Shown: positions 18,061 to 26,672 of the stretch, one piece after another
Position numbering within the stretch: position 1 is the first letter of the stretch
Layout: every line of letters starts with the position of its first letter
Source of the DNA: Trichomonas tenax
Taxonomy: Eukaryota; Parabasalia; Trichomonadida; Trichomonadidae
DNA: 31,989 nucleotides
Assembly (NCBI GenBank): GCA_023091735.1
Contig: JALKBU010000580.1
Coordinates: 1-31,989 of the forward strand
Direction of reading: 5' to 3'
Translations under genes and position numbers: made by a program
Notes under the pieces: generated by a model
What the model saw: only the letters and a program-made list of their open reading frames with translations
Told to the model about the DNA's origin: nothing
The model's database searches: none

Positions 18061-19080
18061 ATGCGGCCGCAAAAATCGCGTGCTAGTTCAGAAAAGGATC
18101 AGATATACTGCTCATTTTTCGAGAGAACTGGCGCGTGTATGCACGGTGAGATTTGCTCGAGGATGCACATCAAGCCACAAGTGTCTAATACTTTGCTTTT
18201 AGCCAATTTTTATCAAAATCCTTATCATTTCATTGGATTTCTCCCACCAGATACTCTCATTATAGAAAATGAAACTATTCGAAACAATTTCAACGAATTT
18301 TATATCGATATTTATGAAGAACTTCGCACATTCGGTGTTATTTCGGAATTGCTCGTTTCTGGTAATCTCTGTGAGCACCTTCTTGGAAATATCTACGTTA
18401 TGTACGAAAATCTCGAAAGTGCAATCACTGCTTATAATAATTTACGAGGAAGATATTATGGAGGTAGGCCAATAGATGTTCAATTCTCTCCTGTTGTCAA
18501 CTTCAATGCTGCCGTTTGCAGACAGTTCAGAGAGAGCGTTTGTCCACATAACGAAAAATGCAACTTCATTCATCCGATTATGCCTTCTGAGCATGTTCTG
18601 GAGATGTGCCCATTGACCCACTCACCGGCCAATTCATCTTTGTCATTCCAAGACCAACAGAATGGGAAAAATCAGAACCAAAATGAGAGATATCGACGCA
18701 ATTATCCTCCACACGATAGAGACAGAGGCTATGATAGGGATCGTGACCGCGATAGAGACTACAAGTACAGAGATAGGGACAGGGACAGGGACTACAATCA
18801 AAGGGGCAGAAATTCCAATCAAAGATATGGATACAATGATAGAGATCATTATGATAACCAGAGGAGAGAATATCCACAGCAAGAAGGTTACCATAGCCAG
18901 GAGAGACATGAGTATCCGCAGCCGGAAAGGTTCCAGTCAGAAAGGAGAAGATATCCATCACCAGATCAAGATGATCATTCAAGAAGAAATCAAAATGATC
19001 GAAATTACAATAGAAATCAAAATGACCGCAACCATAATGATAGAGGCTATAATAGAGGTAATCGTAGAGATTCCTACTAA
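18061..19080 (+). CDS. U2AF1: U2AF small subunit (U2AF35) with Arg-Asp tail
   Basis: The protein has 339 residues with the full U2AF35 layout. The first CCCH zinc finger is C17-X8-C26-X5-C32-X3-H36 (CMHGEICSRMH, keeping the Ser before Arg that contacts the 3' splice site in the family). An RRM-like UHM spans about 42-145, ending GRYYGGRPIDVQFSP. The second CCCH finger is C153-X7-C161-X5-C167-X3-H171. After about residue 200 the tail is Arg/Asp/Asn/Gln/Tyr-rich with Arg-Asp dipeptides in place of the usual Arg-Ser repeats. U2AF35 recognises the AG at 3' splice sites in the nucleus as a partner of the large subunit. Its presence implies a working spliceosome even though no intron is certain in this window. 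Confidence 0.94.
   Translation: MRPQKSRASSEKDQIYCSFFERTGACMHGEICSRMHIKPQVSNTLLLANFYQNPYHFIGFLPPDTLIIENETIRNNFNEFYIDIYEELRTFGVISELLVSGNLCEHLLGNIYVMYENLESAITAYNNLRGRYYGGRPIDVQFSPVVNFNAAVCRQFRESVCPHNEKCNFIHPIMPSEHVLEMCPLTHSPANSSLSFQDQQNGKNQNQNERYRRNYPPHDRDRGYDRDRDRDRDYKYRDRDRDRDYNQRGRNSNQRYGYNDRDHYDNQRREYPQQEGYHSQERHEYPQPERFQSERRRYPSPDQDDHSRRNQNDRNYNRNQNDRNHNDRGYNRGNRRDSY
18716..18800 (+). repeat. Arg-Asp codon repeat in U2AF1
   Basis: Repeated GATAGAGACAGAG-like codons encode alternating Asp and Arg with occasional Tyr in the tail of the U2AF small subunit. The opposite strand gives only low-complexity shadow frames. Confidence 0.75.
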
Positions 19081-19628
19081 CTCAACAGCAATAAATTGTG
19101 TTTGTAATTTTTCATATTTTATTTTTATTTTTCTTGTTATACAATATGAAACATAAAAATTAATTACTTGTCTAAGAAATGATAAATGGAGACGAAATGA
19201 GCAATAGAACGCTAAATTTAAATATTTGGATTTTATTTTGTTGAATGCAATGAATCATTACATAGTATATGTAAAAAGTGGTGTAAATATATTTGCACAA
19301 TGGAATATTTATTAAACACACATGATAAAATTTGTATAAAATTATATGTGCAATAAGATGATGGAAACCAACAAAACATCGCGTCGCTTCAGGGCTGGTT
19401 ATTGATATATTGAGTTATTTTAATTGGAATAATTCAATCTGTTACATTTCATCGTAATTTTTGCTGAGTTATTATAATTCTGTGATTTCATTGTCAGCAT
19501 TATTACAAATACATGAAATATAATAGTCATTAACGATAATATGGTTGATTTGATTCAATTGGTTTGAATTTGCTGATATTTCCTTGATGTCAAAGTTGCC
19601 TGTCAGTTGAAAAAGTGCAGCATGATTG
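19081..19628. other. AT-rich spacer between converging genes
   Basis: I see no convincing gene or RNA. A 100-codon minus-strand frame overlapping the next gene (19472-19774) is a shadow. Confidence 0.55.
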
Positions 19629-19889
19629 TTATGGTTGTCTAACGTAGTCTTTGAGATCTGGTTGAATGAGAGGATCCTCCATTCCTTCTGTGTAGAATAA
19701 AGGAGGCAGCAAGTTACCGCCAGCGACAATTTCCAAATTGTTGCTTTCTTCTCTCTTGCGTTTAGCATTTTCAACGTTCCTCCTACAGCAGCAGCAGAAA
19801 CAAAGGACCATGGAAACGAGGACGATCACAACTAAAGACACGACGGTGTAGATAACAACTGTCTCGACTGGAGCTCCTGTTGAACTCAT
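19629..19889 (-). CDS. Small single-pass membrane protein with juxtamembrane Cys cluster
   Basis: This protein has 86 residues. A short polar N-terminus (MSSTGAPVET) is followed by one membrane helix at about 10-31 and then CFCCCCRR (Cys30, Cys32-35), a basic stop-transfer stretch and a 45-residue tail. The Cys cluster next to the membrane is the type of site that is commonly palmitoylated. The tail contains acidic and Leu/Pro motifs (LLPPLF, EDPLIQPDLKDYV) that could be sorting signals; this is inference. It has no larger homologous domain and resembles the tail part of trichomonad surface proteins, but the frame opens with its own ATG preceded by a stop. Confidence 0.7.
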   Translation of the reverse strand: MSSTGAPVETVVIYTVVSLVVIVLVSMVLCFCCCCRRNVENAKRKREESNNLEIVAGGNLLPPLFYTEGMEDPLIQPDLKDYVRQP

Positions 19890-20437
19890 TTTTTAGATGT
19901 TGGTATCGTCTCTTTTGGATCCAATTGACACGTAAAATTGACAAATGACATTTTTTATTTAAATTCGATGTCTTCATATTCATTCATGTTTTAGCAAATA
20001 TAAACATTATATATGTAATAAATCAGTGCAGTAGAAGTATATATTTCGATTATAAGAACCATTCTCAAAGTTTAAAAAAATATTATTGACATTTCTGTTA
20101 AACAACATATAGTTATATTCTATAAGTAATTGGTGTGCCAAATCTCTTGTATCATGTCTTGTATTTATGAAATATTTTTTGAAAATATTATTAAAGGTGT
20201 TATAGACCAATTTCTAGATATGTTGTTGGCATCATGATACTAGATTCAATCGATGGTATATCATCCATCTTACAAAATTATAGAAAAATTCATTTAATAA
20301 GGTAAAGTCGAAAAGCATTTGTGTAACACAAGAGTGAATGATTAAGATCAAGGCTATTGCTTTTCAAATGAATATCTAAAATTCCATTTTTTATATAAAG
20401 CAAACGCGATTAGTTATATTGAGAAATATAAATAAAT
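19890..20437. other. AT-rich spacer
   Basis: I see no RNA gene or repeat. A 67-codon minus frame at 20007-20210 is AT-driven and not supported. Confidence 0.55.
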
Positions 20438-20965
20438 TTATTCACACTTGAACATCTTAGCAAAAACAACAGTAATTCCAATGAATATTATTAATGATAA
20501 ACTCCATGCAGTAACTTTGAAAATCCCGACATTGAGGAGGCTCATCAATGCACTGAGTTGCTCTCCTTTGTAGTTGTTGAAGTCGTAGTGTTTTGCGTTT
20601 ACAATCATACAAATACCGATGCAAAAGCCTAATAATATGAAAACGTATGTTAAAATAATCATAGCGAGAATGTATCCGCCGTTAGTTCTGCACGATTTAC
20701 AAGATGGAATAGTAACGAGAAGAAGTTCGACGAAGAAAATAGCGATAACGCATGTAGATCCTGCTAAACCGACAATGAATAGTATTCTAACGTTTAAATA
20801 TTTAATTAAAATGTCGTAATCGAAGTAATCGTTGAAATTCTTATAAAAAATTGACTGTAATATAAGCGTGACCAGCGAAAGGGATGCAACAACGCCACTC
20901 GCCACCACGAAATCGAGATGTTTGAGAAAGTCTGAGGGCGTCGGTAAACGCAGTTTTAATCCCAT
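20438..20965 (-). CDS. Four-transmembrane protein, tetraspanin-like topology
   Basis: This protein has 175 residues with four membrane helices at about 18-40, 60-86, 97-123 and 146-170. The first outer loop is about 20 residues long and the second about 22. The layout is like that of small tetraspanins, but the large Cys-containing loop with CCG is missing, so membership is doubtful. A Cys-Lys pair motif (SCKSC, 89-92) faces the inside between helices 2 and 3. The protein starts MGLKLRLPTPSDFLKHLD. No partner is suggested by neighbours. The 3' end has AATAAAT right after the TGA stop. Confidence 0.68.
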   Translation of the reverse strand: MGLKLRLPTPSDFLKHLDFVVASGVVASLSLVTLILQSIFYKNFNDYFDYDILIKYLNVRILFIVGLAGSTCVIAIFFVELLLVTIPSCKSCRTNGGYILAMIILTYVFILLGFCIGICMIVNAKHYDFNNYKGEQLSALMSLLNVGIFKVTAWSLSLIIFIGITVVFAKMFKCE

Positions 20966-21160
20966 TTTCTAATTTTTTTTAGATTCAAAGTATGTAAATG
21001 TTTTGAAAAAAGTCTTCGTTTATTTTTATTTTTTTGACAAATAAACTGTAAAATGTCATGTAAATTATATACATTTCAATTTTTGACATTTTTGCATTAT
21101 CTTGTTTGTGAGTTTTAATTTAGATAAGAAAGATCTTCTATTCTACATACAAAATAATTT

Positions 21161-22618
21161 TTATAACTCTTTTGTGAAATCTGTTGCGTTTTCAGGTGTT
21201 GTTGTATTGGCAGTAGTTATGTTCTCACTTGCCTCCTTAATGGCTTTCTTAAGGAATGGGAATGCTTTCTGCTTTGCCTTAGTATCGATGACAGAAGCGT
21301 TGTACTTTGGTTCATCGAAAGGTCCGCTGGATCTAATGAGGATAAATCTGTTGAAGTCATCAATCTTGCCGGTGCCATCGTACTCGATCGGACCGAACAT
21401 CTTCTTCTTTGAAGGAAGCTCGTAGAACATCGGGATGTTGATATTAGGATTGATAGGAGCTGGAATGTCGTTTGTTGTAGCATTGAGTACATAGAACTTG
21501 ACTGTCGTGTTCTCGAAGATCTTGGCATCTTCCTTGATGAGTGTATCCCAGATTGTGCAACGTGGACCGCAGCGACCAGTGATGTAAAGAATAGAATCCT
21601 TTCCATCATTCATAATTGTATCCATAGCGTTTTCATATGTGACTGTTGTAACTCTCTTTGAAAGTCTGCCAGATCCATCACTTCTAAATGTGTAATTAGT
21701 AGAATTGCTTCTGATATCATCAATGAATTTGGTCAAAACATTGATGTCATGGATTTCTTCTCCTGTCTTGATCCAGCGTCCTTTGTTATCGAAAACAGCG
21801 AAGAATGGCTTCTGAACATGCCTGAGGTTGTACTGGTGAGCGATTGTATCGGCGAGAGAGCCTGAAAATGGACCGAAATAGAAGTCTTCATTATATTTGT
21901 TCGCAAGAGTGTTGAGTAATTTGGATTCTGTATGGCAAAGAGAAACGTTGCTCTCTTTCATGAAGAAACCACCGAAGAATGGCTTCCTTACAAGATTAGA
22001 AGAGTGTAAATCTGTAACTTTTGTATTAAGGAACTTGTTTGGATCGCTATCCATCTTTACAAGCTGCCTGTCAGCTGACCTATAGATGTAATATCCTTTC
22101 GAGACATTCATATTAAAATATGGGAAAAATTGGTGTGGAACCTGATAGAAAGTAACATCTTCGCGGAGCTTCTCTGGGCGTGTTGTCATATCAACGCCGA
22201 AGCAGCAGGTGATCGTAGAAGTGAAAATAACACGTAATTCCTCAGGATGAGTAATCTTAATATTTGATTTTGCGAATGTGTTGTCACACCAGTTCGTAAA
22301 TGCTATAGCAGTAAATGGTGCATTAGGAACTTTGACAATTTCAGATTTATAGAAAGCTAAAATAAATAATTGCCCTTTTGCGTTATATTTTGAAGCTGCT
22401 TCGATCGGAGCTGCAGCAAATGAAATTTCATGTCCAAATCTGTGAACTGCATAATTAGCAAAGTCATATTTCAACTGGCCATCAGTAAAGAAAATCACTG
22501 CTTTGTTGTGCTCAAGTAAAAACGACCTAATCTCGTCCTCCTTGAGGAATGGAATGTGGTGGACCTCACCAATTGGCATTTTTATCCTCATGAACAGAGA
22601 AAACAACAACACAAACAT
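21161..22618 (-). CDS. PDI-like ER thioredoxin-fold protein with C-x3-C site
   Basis: The protein has 485 residues from Met 22618. The N-terminus is a good signal peptide (MFVLLFSLFM), and the C-terminus is FTKEL, a KDEL-like ER retrieval signal. Many NxS/T sites (for example NVS, NST, NYT, NTT, NAT and NIT) fit an ER-lumen protein. Several thioredoxin-fold units can be inferred, including one near 25-110 with no active site and one near 335-420. The latter carries C350-G-P-R-C354, where thioredoxins have CxxC; one extra residue separates the cysteines. The protein may bind or refold secretory proteins, but its redox function is uncertain. The frame opens at 22699, but a TAGTGACACTTTTTT element lies between that Met and this one, and the signal peptide begins here. 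TAAA overlaps the stop. Confidence 0.85.
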   Translation of the reverse strand: MFVLLFSLFMRIKMPIGEVHHIPFLKEDEIRSFLLEHNKAVIFFTDGQLKYDFANYAVHRFGHEISFAAAPIEAASKYNAKGQLFILAFYKSEIVKVPNAPFTAIAFTNWCDNTFAKSNIKITHPEELRVIFTSTITCCFGVDMTTRPEKLREDVTFYQVPHQFFPYFNMNVSKGYYIYRSADRQLVKMDSDPNKFLNTKVTDLHSSNLVRKPFFGGFFMKESNVSLCHTESKLLNTLANKYNEDFYFGPFSGSLADTIAHQYNLRHVQKPFFAVFDNKGRWIKTGEEIHDINVLTKFIDDIRSNSTNYTFRSDGSGRLSKRVTTVTYENAMDTIMNDGKDSILYITGRCGPRCTIWDTLIKEDAKIFENTTVKFYVLNATTNDIPAPINPNINIPMFYELPSKKKMFGPIEYDGTGKIDDFNRFILIRSSGPFDEPKYNASVIDTKAKQKAFPFLKKAIKEASENITTANTTTPENATDFTKEL

Positions 22619-22680
22619 TTTAATTTTGTCGTCAAATTTCTCCAAAAAATGACAAAAATGCGGCCAAACTGACAATCTGC

Positions 22681-22705
22681 CACTACAAAAAAGTGTCACT
22701 ATACG
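22681..22705 (-). promoter_or_regulatory. TAGTGACACTTTTTT element before the 22618 start
   Basis: The minus strand reads TATAGTGACACTTTTTTGTA, almost the same as the element before the 8646 start. It argues against the upstream Met at 22699. Confidence 0.45.
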
Positions 22706-23846
22706 ATTTTATTGCTCCATTTATCATTATATCGATAGTTTAGTTCATGTAAAAAGTTTCGAAAATGTTTTTATTATTGTGAAATTACCCGATTTAATAG
22801 TAGCGATTTTTCATGTGGAAATAGATTTCCCATATCAAGAACTATATATAGGCAGTTTCCGAGCCATTATTATATTATATTTGTTTGGTTGGTCTTATTG
22901 AACAATGATTGGAGCTTCTTGCTCATAATACTTTCTTCAAATACATGAGGTTTGCATATTGGTAAGTAAAAATATGAACAAAAACTAACACTCATGAAGA
23001 AGTGAAAATATCTCATAATTGCATTGATTATATAAGTAAATTAGTCAGGGCATAGTAATTCCATGATAAAGCGTACAGTATTAACTAACTAATTACCATT
23101 GTTGTCGATTGATTCATCCCGATATATCGAAAATTCAAAATAAAAATTGCGTTTTGGGAGCTTTCTTCGAATAAAATACGAAGCCCATAATATAAAATGA
23201 TGTTTATAAGTAATATATTGAGATATTGTGCATATCAAATTCTAAAATACCATTTCATCTGCATAAAGATAAAGCTACAGACCAACACTTCACTTAATTA
23301 GTGCCACTGCATATCTGCTCTTTGAATAGAAAGGTCTAACTCAAGAATGTGATGGAGACTCAAATGAGGTGACTCATTTAGATCTCTTTTGATCAACAGA
23401 TTAGAACGCTTGGGTCCAACAGAGTTGTATACTAGAACATTGCAATTAGGATTTACCAGAAATTTTTTTCCCGCAATTTCTTCCTAAATAAGAAAGGGCC
23501 CTTACTCATAACATAAGCATATCTCTTAGAGTGTAGTTGATATTCTTACCCTCAGGCCATGAAATAATTATTCAAATTTAATCCCCCGAAAACTCATTCA
23601 AAAGGATCCAAAAATTTTCCACGGATAAATTTACTATAAAGCAAAGAGATATTGTATCGAAAAATCATCTTCTCACTCAAAAAAATAATAATAAACGTAT
23701 AAAAATCTATTATTGTCATTAAAAAGGGATTTAAAGTGAAAGGAATAAACAAAAGTGACATTGTGAATTGAATTAAATTGATTTCAATCAGACACAACTA
23801 ATTGAGATAGGCCGACGGTTATGGGCGGTCTTTCAAATTTATATTC
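22706..23846. other. Long divergent spacer
   Basis: No gene is supported. A stretch at about 23280-23470 is less AT-rich than its surroundings and contains a hairpin AAATGAG-GTGA-CTCATTT (23362-23379) with a GNRA-type loop, followed at 23464 by a T7 run. It could be a small non-coding RNA but matches no family I know. AAAAGTGACA lies at 23751-23760, 86 nt before the Ran start. Confidence 0.4.
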
Positions 23847-24503
23847 ATGTCTACTGAAGGTCAGTACGTTCTCCAGGCCAAGCTCGTCCTCGTCGGTGAT
23901 GGCGGTGTTGGCAAGACAACATTCGTTAAGCGCCACCAGACAGGTGAGTTCGAAAGAAAGTACATTCCAACACTTGGTGTCCAAGTTTCTCAACTCTCTC
24001 TCTACACAACACGTGGACAAATCATGTACAACATTTGGGATACAGCCGGCCAAGAGCGTTTCGGCGGTCTCCGTGAAGGCTACTACCTTGAAGCTTCATG
24101 CGCTATCATCATGTTCGATGTTACATCCCCAGCTACATACCGTAACGTTAACACATGGCACCGTGATCTTACACGTGTTTGCCCGAACATCCCAATCGTT
24201 CTTGTCGGCAACAAGATCGACGTTCGTGAGAGAAAGGTCCCACCGAAGCGTGTTACATTCCATAAGAAGAACAACATGAGATACTTCGAAGTTTCTGCTA
24301 AGTCTAACTACCACTTCGAAATGCCATTCCTTTCCCTTGCCAGATCTCTCCTTGGTGATCCAAACCTCCAGTTCACATCTCACCCATCCGTTGTCCCACC
24401 AGAGGTCCAGATCCCACAGGATCTTCTCTCCCAGTACGAGAAAGAGCTTCAACAGGCTGATACTATCCCACTTCCAGATGAGGACACAGACTTCCTTGCT
24501 TAA
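23847..24503 (+). CDS. Ran GTPase
   Basis: The protein has 218 residues, the usual Ran length. The small GTPase motifs are complete: GDGGVGKT (17-24), switch I Thr42 (KYIPTLGV), DTAGQE (65-70), NKID (122-125) and SAK (150-152). The C-terminus is acidic (DEDTDFLA) with no prenylated cysteine, as in Ran and unlike Rab or Rho proteins. Ran drives nuclear import and export through its GTP gradient and helps spindle assembly. An out-of-frame ATG at 23821 precedes the start, so transcription probably begins after it, giving a leader shorter than 26 nt. Codon third positions are C-biased as in beta-tubulin. The stop reads GCTTAAATAAATG, giving TAAA overlap and a nearby ATAAA. Confidence 0.97.
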   Translation: MSTEGQYVLQAKLVLVGDGGVGKTTFVKRHQTGEFERKYIPTLGVQVSQLSLYTTRGQIMYNIWDTAGQERFGGLREGYYLEASCAIIMFDVTSPATYRNVNTWHRDLTRVCPNIPIVLVGNKIDVRERKVPPKRVTFHKKNNMRYFEVSAKSNYHFEMPFLSLARSLLGDPNLQFTSHPSVVPPEVQIPQDLLSQYEKELQQADTIPLPDEDTDFLA

Positions 24504-25067
24504 ATAAATGTTGGCTCGATAAAAAATTATGTCAAAGGCATTAGAATTTTTTCTCATAAACATGACTTTTTAACTCTTGAAAATTCATAATTGGTTTTTG
24601 TTATTTTCCATTAAATCTTATCAATTCTCGAGAACATAAAAGTTCTCTTCTCACTCAAAAGTCCTCCTTATGTCTTGGGCTCTGATTTTCGATATTTTGC
24701 AGTCAGAAATAAATATCTTACGTTTTCTTTGCATTTTATCTATACATTAATTAGCAGATATTATTCCCATAGTTTAGCACTAGCAGTCAACGTGATATTT
24801 TTAGACAAATAGTTATATTCTCAATATCTGAATAATTATATGTGAGACAACATTTTTTAATTATATACAATAAATGAGAAGCACACAATGCACTAATCCT
24901 GAAAACCACATAAGCAGATAATTATTATATTCAAAATGAAATATATATCTGAATGAATTTGCAAGCCACACACTAACAGTGTGTATAAGTCCTGAAATTT
25001 GCCATATTTTGAGTTTTGCTGAAGTCTAAATCCATATTTTGCTTTGCTCAAAAATCAAGATTGCACT
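24504..25067. other. AT-rich spacer
   Basis: I see no gene. A short inverted repeat ACACAC-TAACA-GTGTGT lies near 24967-24983. Confidence 0.5.
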
Positions 25068-25100
25068 AAAAGTGACAGTGCAAGATTTATAAAAGTGACA
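25068..25100 (+). promoter_or_regulatory. Two AAAAGTGACA elements before the Trm10 start
   Basis: AAAAGTGACA occurs at 25068-25077 and again at 25091-25100, ending 16 nt before the ATG at 25117. Confidence 0.5.
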
Positions 25101-25116
25101 AATAACAAAGTCAAAA

Positions 25117-25833
25117 ATGGAAGAAAAATCAGATCAAGGTCCAATTGCGAAAGAAGTTGATGTCGAAAAGAGGAAAGTTAGGCGTGCGAGGAAGAACTCT
25201 AACATTGTTGTCTTACCAGGACCGAAAATAATCATGGATATGCAGTGGGGCGCTTTAATGAACGAGCACACATCAAAAAAGTTAGTTTCTCAGATTTCTC
25301 TCGCGTATGCATTCGACAAATTGGCAAACAATTCAGTTCCAATCATTTTCACATCAATGGATGAAAAATGGCATGAATTGATCAATAGAGTCAATGGAAA
25401 CATGTGGAACAACAATATTATACAATACAAATATGAAAGTCTTATCGATGCTTTTCCAAAAGAAGATTTAATTTATCTCACTGCAGATACAGACAATATC
25501 TGCACAAAACTTGATCCATCGAAGTGCTACATCATTGGGTGCCTCATTGACCATAACTCACACAAGAATATTACAAGGGATTACGCGATAAGACACGGAT
25601 TAAAAATGGAAAGACTTCCTATTCCAGAACACATCACAATGGACGGCCGCCAGGTCCTCACAGTCAACCAGGTTGTGGAAATCCTTGTGAGATACGTGAA
25701 TTGCGAAGATTGGACGAAATCTCTTCTCGAGACGATTCCGCAGAGAAAGCAGCCAAAATCTGTCGCAAAGAAACAACCAGAGCCAAAGGTTGAAGAAGCC
25801 AAAGAGGAATCCTCTTGGCGTTGTAGGATTTAA
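25117..25833 (+). CDS. tRNA (guanine-9-N1) methyltransferase, Trm10 family
   Basis: The protein has 238 residues. Trm10 enzymes methylate N1 of guanosine 9 in tRNA with S-adenosylmethionine through a SPOUT fold. Signatures are IYLTADTDNI (119-128), CYIIGCLIDHNSHKNIT (137-153, where the family usually has GGLVD) with the conserved Asp at 145, LPIPEHI, and VLTVNQVVEIL (180-190), which forms part of the cofactor knot. The basic N-terminus (KRKVRRARKN) probably binds tRNA. The lysine-rich tail ends WRCRI. It converges on the DAD1 gene with only 42 bp between stop codons. Its tRNA target is unknown here, and the tRNA-Leu at 2076-2155 is merely in the same window. Confidence 0.92.
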   Translation: MEEKSDQGPIAKEVDVEKRKVRRARKNSNIVVLPGPKIIMDMQWGALMNEHTSKKLVSQISLAYAFDKLANNSVPIIFTSMDEKWHELINRVNGNMWNNNIIQYKYESLIDAFPKEDLIYLTADTDNICTKLDPSKCYIIGCLIDHNSHKNITRDYAIRHGLKMERLPIPEHITMDGRQVLTVNQVVEILVRYVNCEDWTKSLLETIPQRKQPKSVAKKQPEPKVEEAKEESSWRCRI

Positions 25834-25875
25834 AATTTTTATGTTATTATTTTTTCCACAATAAAAAGTATATGT

Positions 25876-26208
25876 TTAGTTCATGAAGTTCCAAACAAAT
25901 AGGAACAGTAATGAAAGAGCAACGATATATTCAGCAAAAGCGCGATAATTTGATATTGACGAATTGATTTCGGGTGTTAAATGAAGACGAAGAGATATAA
26001 CAAGGATAGTGAAGCCGAGGCTCATGCAAACGGCGGAAACCATACTGCTAAATGGATAGCCGTGTGTGAGGCCAGAATAAACGAGCTGAATACCGGCAAC
26101 GAGGATTCCGAATAAAGCAAAACAGTCTAAGCCTCTAAGATGGGATTTCTGCTTTCCGTAGACTTCTTTAAGTTCCGCCCAGATGCCAGAAAGGGTATTT
26201 AGCTCCAT
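25876..26208 (-). CDS. DAD1: DAD1/OST2 subunit of oligosaccharyltransferase
   Basis: The protein has 110 residues, the usual DAD1 size, with three membrane helices at about 28-46, 53-74 and 90-109. Conserved positions include the YPFSSMVSAV turn, ISLRLHLTPEINS after helix 2, RAFAEYIVALS at helix 3, and the end WNFMN. It is a small integral subunit of the ER oligosaccharyltransferase that transfers N-glycans. The start is supported by AAAAAGTGACATAAACAAAA directly before the ATG on the minus strand. Confidence 0.96.
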   Translation of the reverse strand: MELNTLSGIWAELKEVYGKQKSHLRGLDCFALFGILVAGIQLVYSGLTHGYPFSSMVSAVCMSLGFTILVISLRLHLTPEINSSISNYRAFAEYIVALSLLFLFVWNFMN

Positions 26209-26217
26209 TTTTGTTTA

Positions 26218-26228
26218 TGTCACTTTTT
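26218..26228 (-). promoter_or_regulatory. AAAAGTGACA element before the DAD1 start
   Basis: On the minus strand AAAAAGTGACA ends 9 nt before the ATG at 26208. Confidence 0.5.
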
Positions 26229-26672
26229 ATCTCATTTATGATTGTTGAAATCGCTGATTTCGCTGCATTTGCAGTTACCTCTTGGTTAGCAATGTAAAAA
26301 TCACTTCAAATCGTTCTGAAAGAGTAATTTATTCGAATTGCATTTTTATTATCTTTGAATTGAGACTTGTCTATTTGGCTACACTAAATTTTCATTCATA
26401 TGTATGATTCAATCATATAGAGAATGGCAATAATATAAAATATATGTTATATCTATATTAGTTCGTTTCTAATCGTTTTTAGCAGTTGCCTTATTATATA
26501 TTGCTCGATTAAATATGTGCAATTCCATATTACATATTAATTTATTAACAAACAAAAATATATGAAAATATTATATGTGATATGTGTGAATCAGCAGTTG
26601 TTATAAAAAGCTTTTTACTGCTTTATTCATTTCATCTGCTGCTGATTATATCAATTTCAAATTATATTGAGT
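26229..26672. other. AT-rich spacer
   Basis: I see no gene or RNA. The 70-codon plus frame at 26582-26794 is a shadow that runs into the neighbouring gene. Confidence 0.5.

Noticed and set aside
24096..24563. 155-codon minus-strand frame opposite Ran
   Set aside because: It is an antisense shadow of a well-identified gene.
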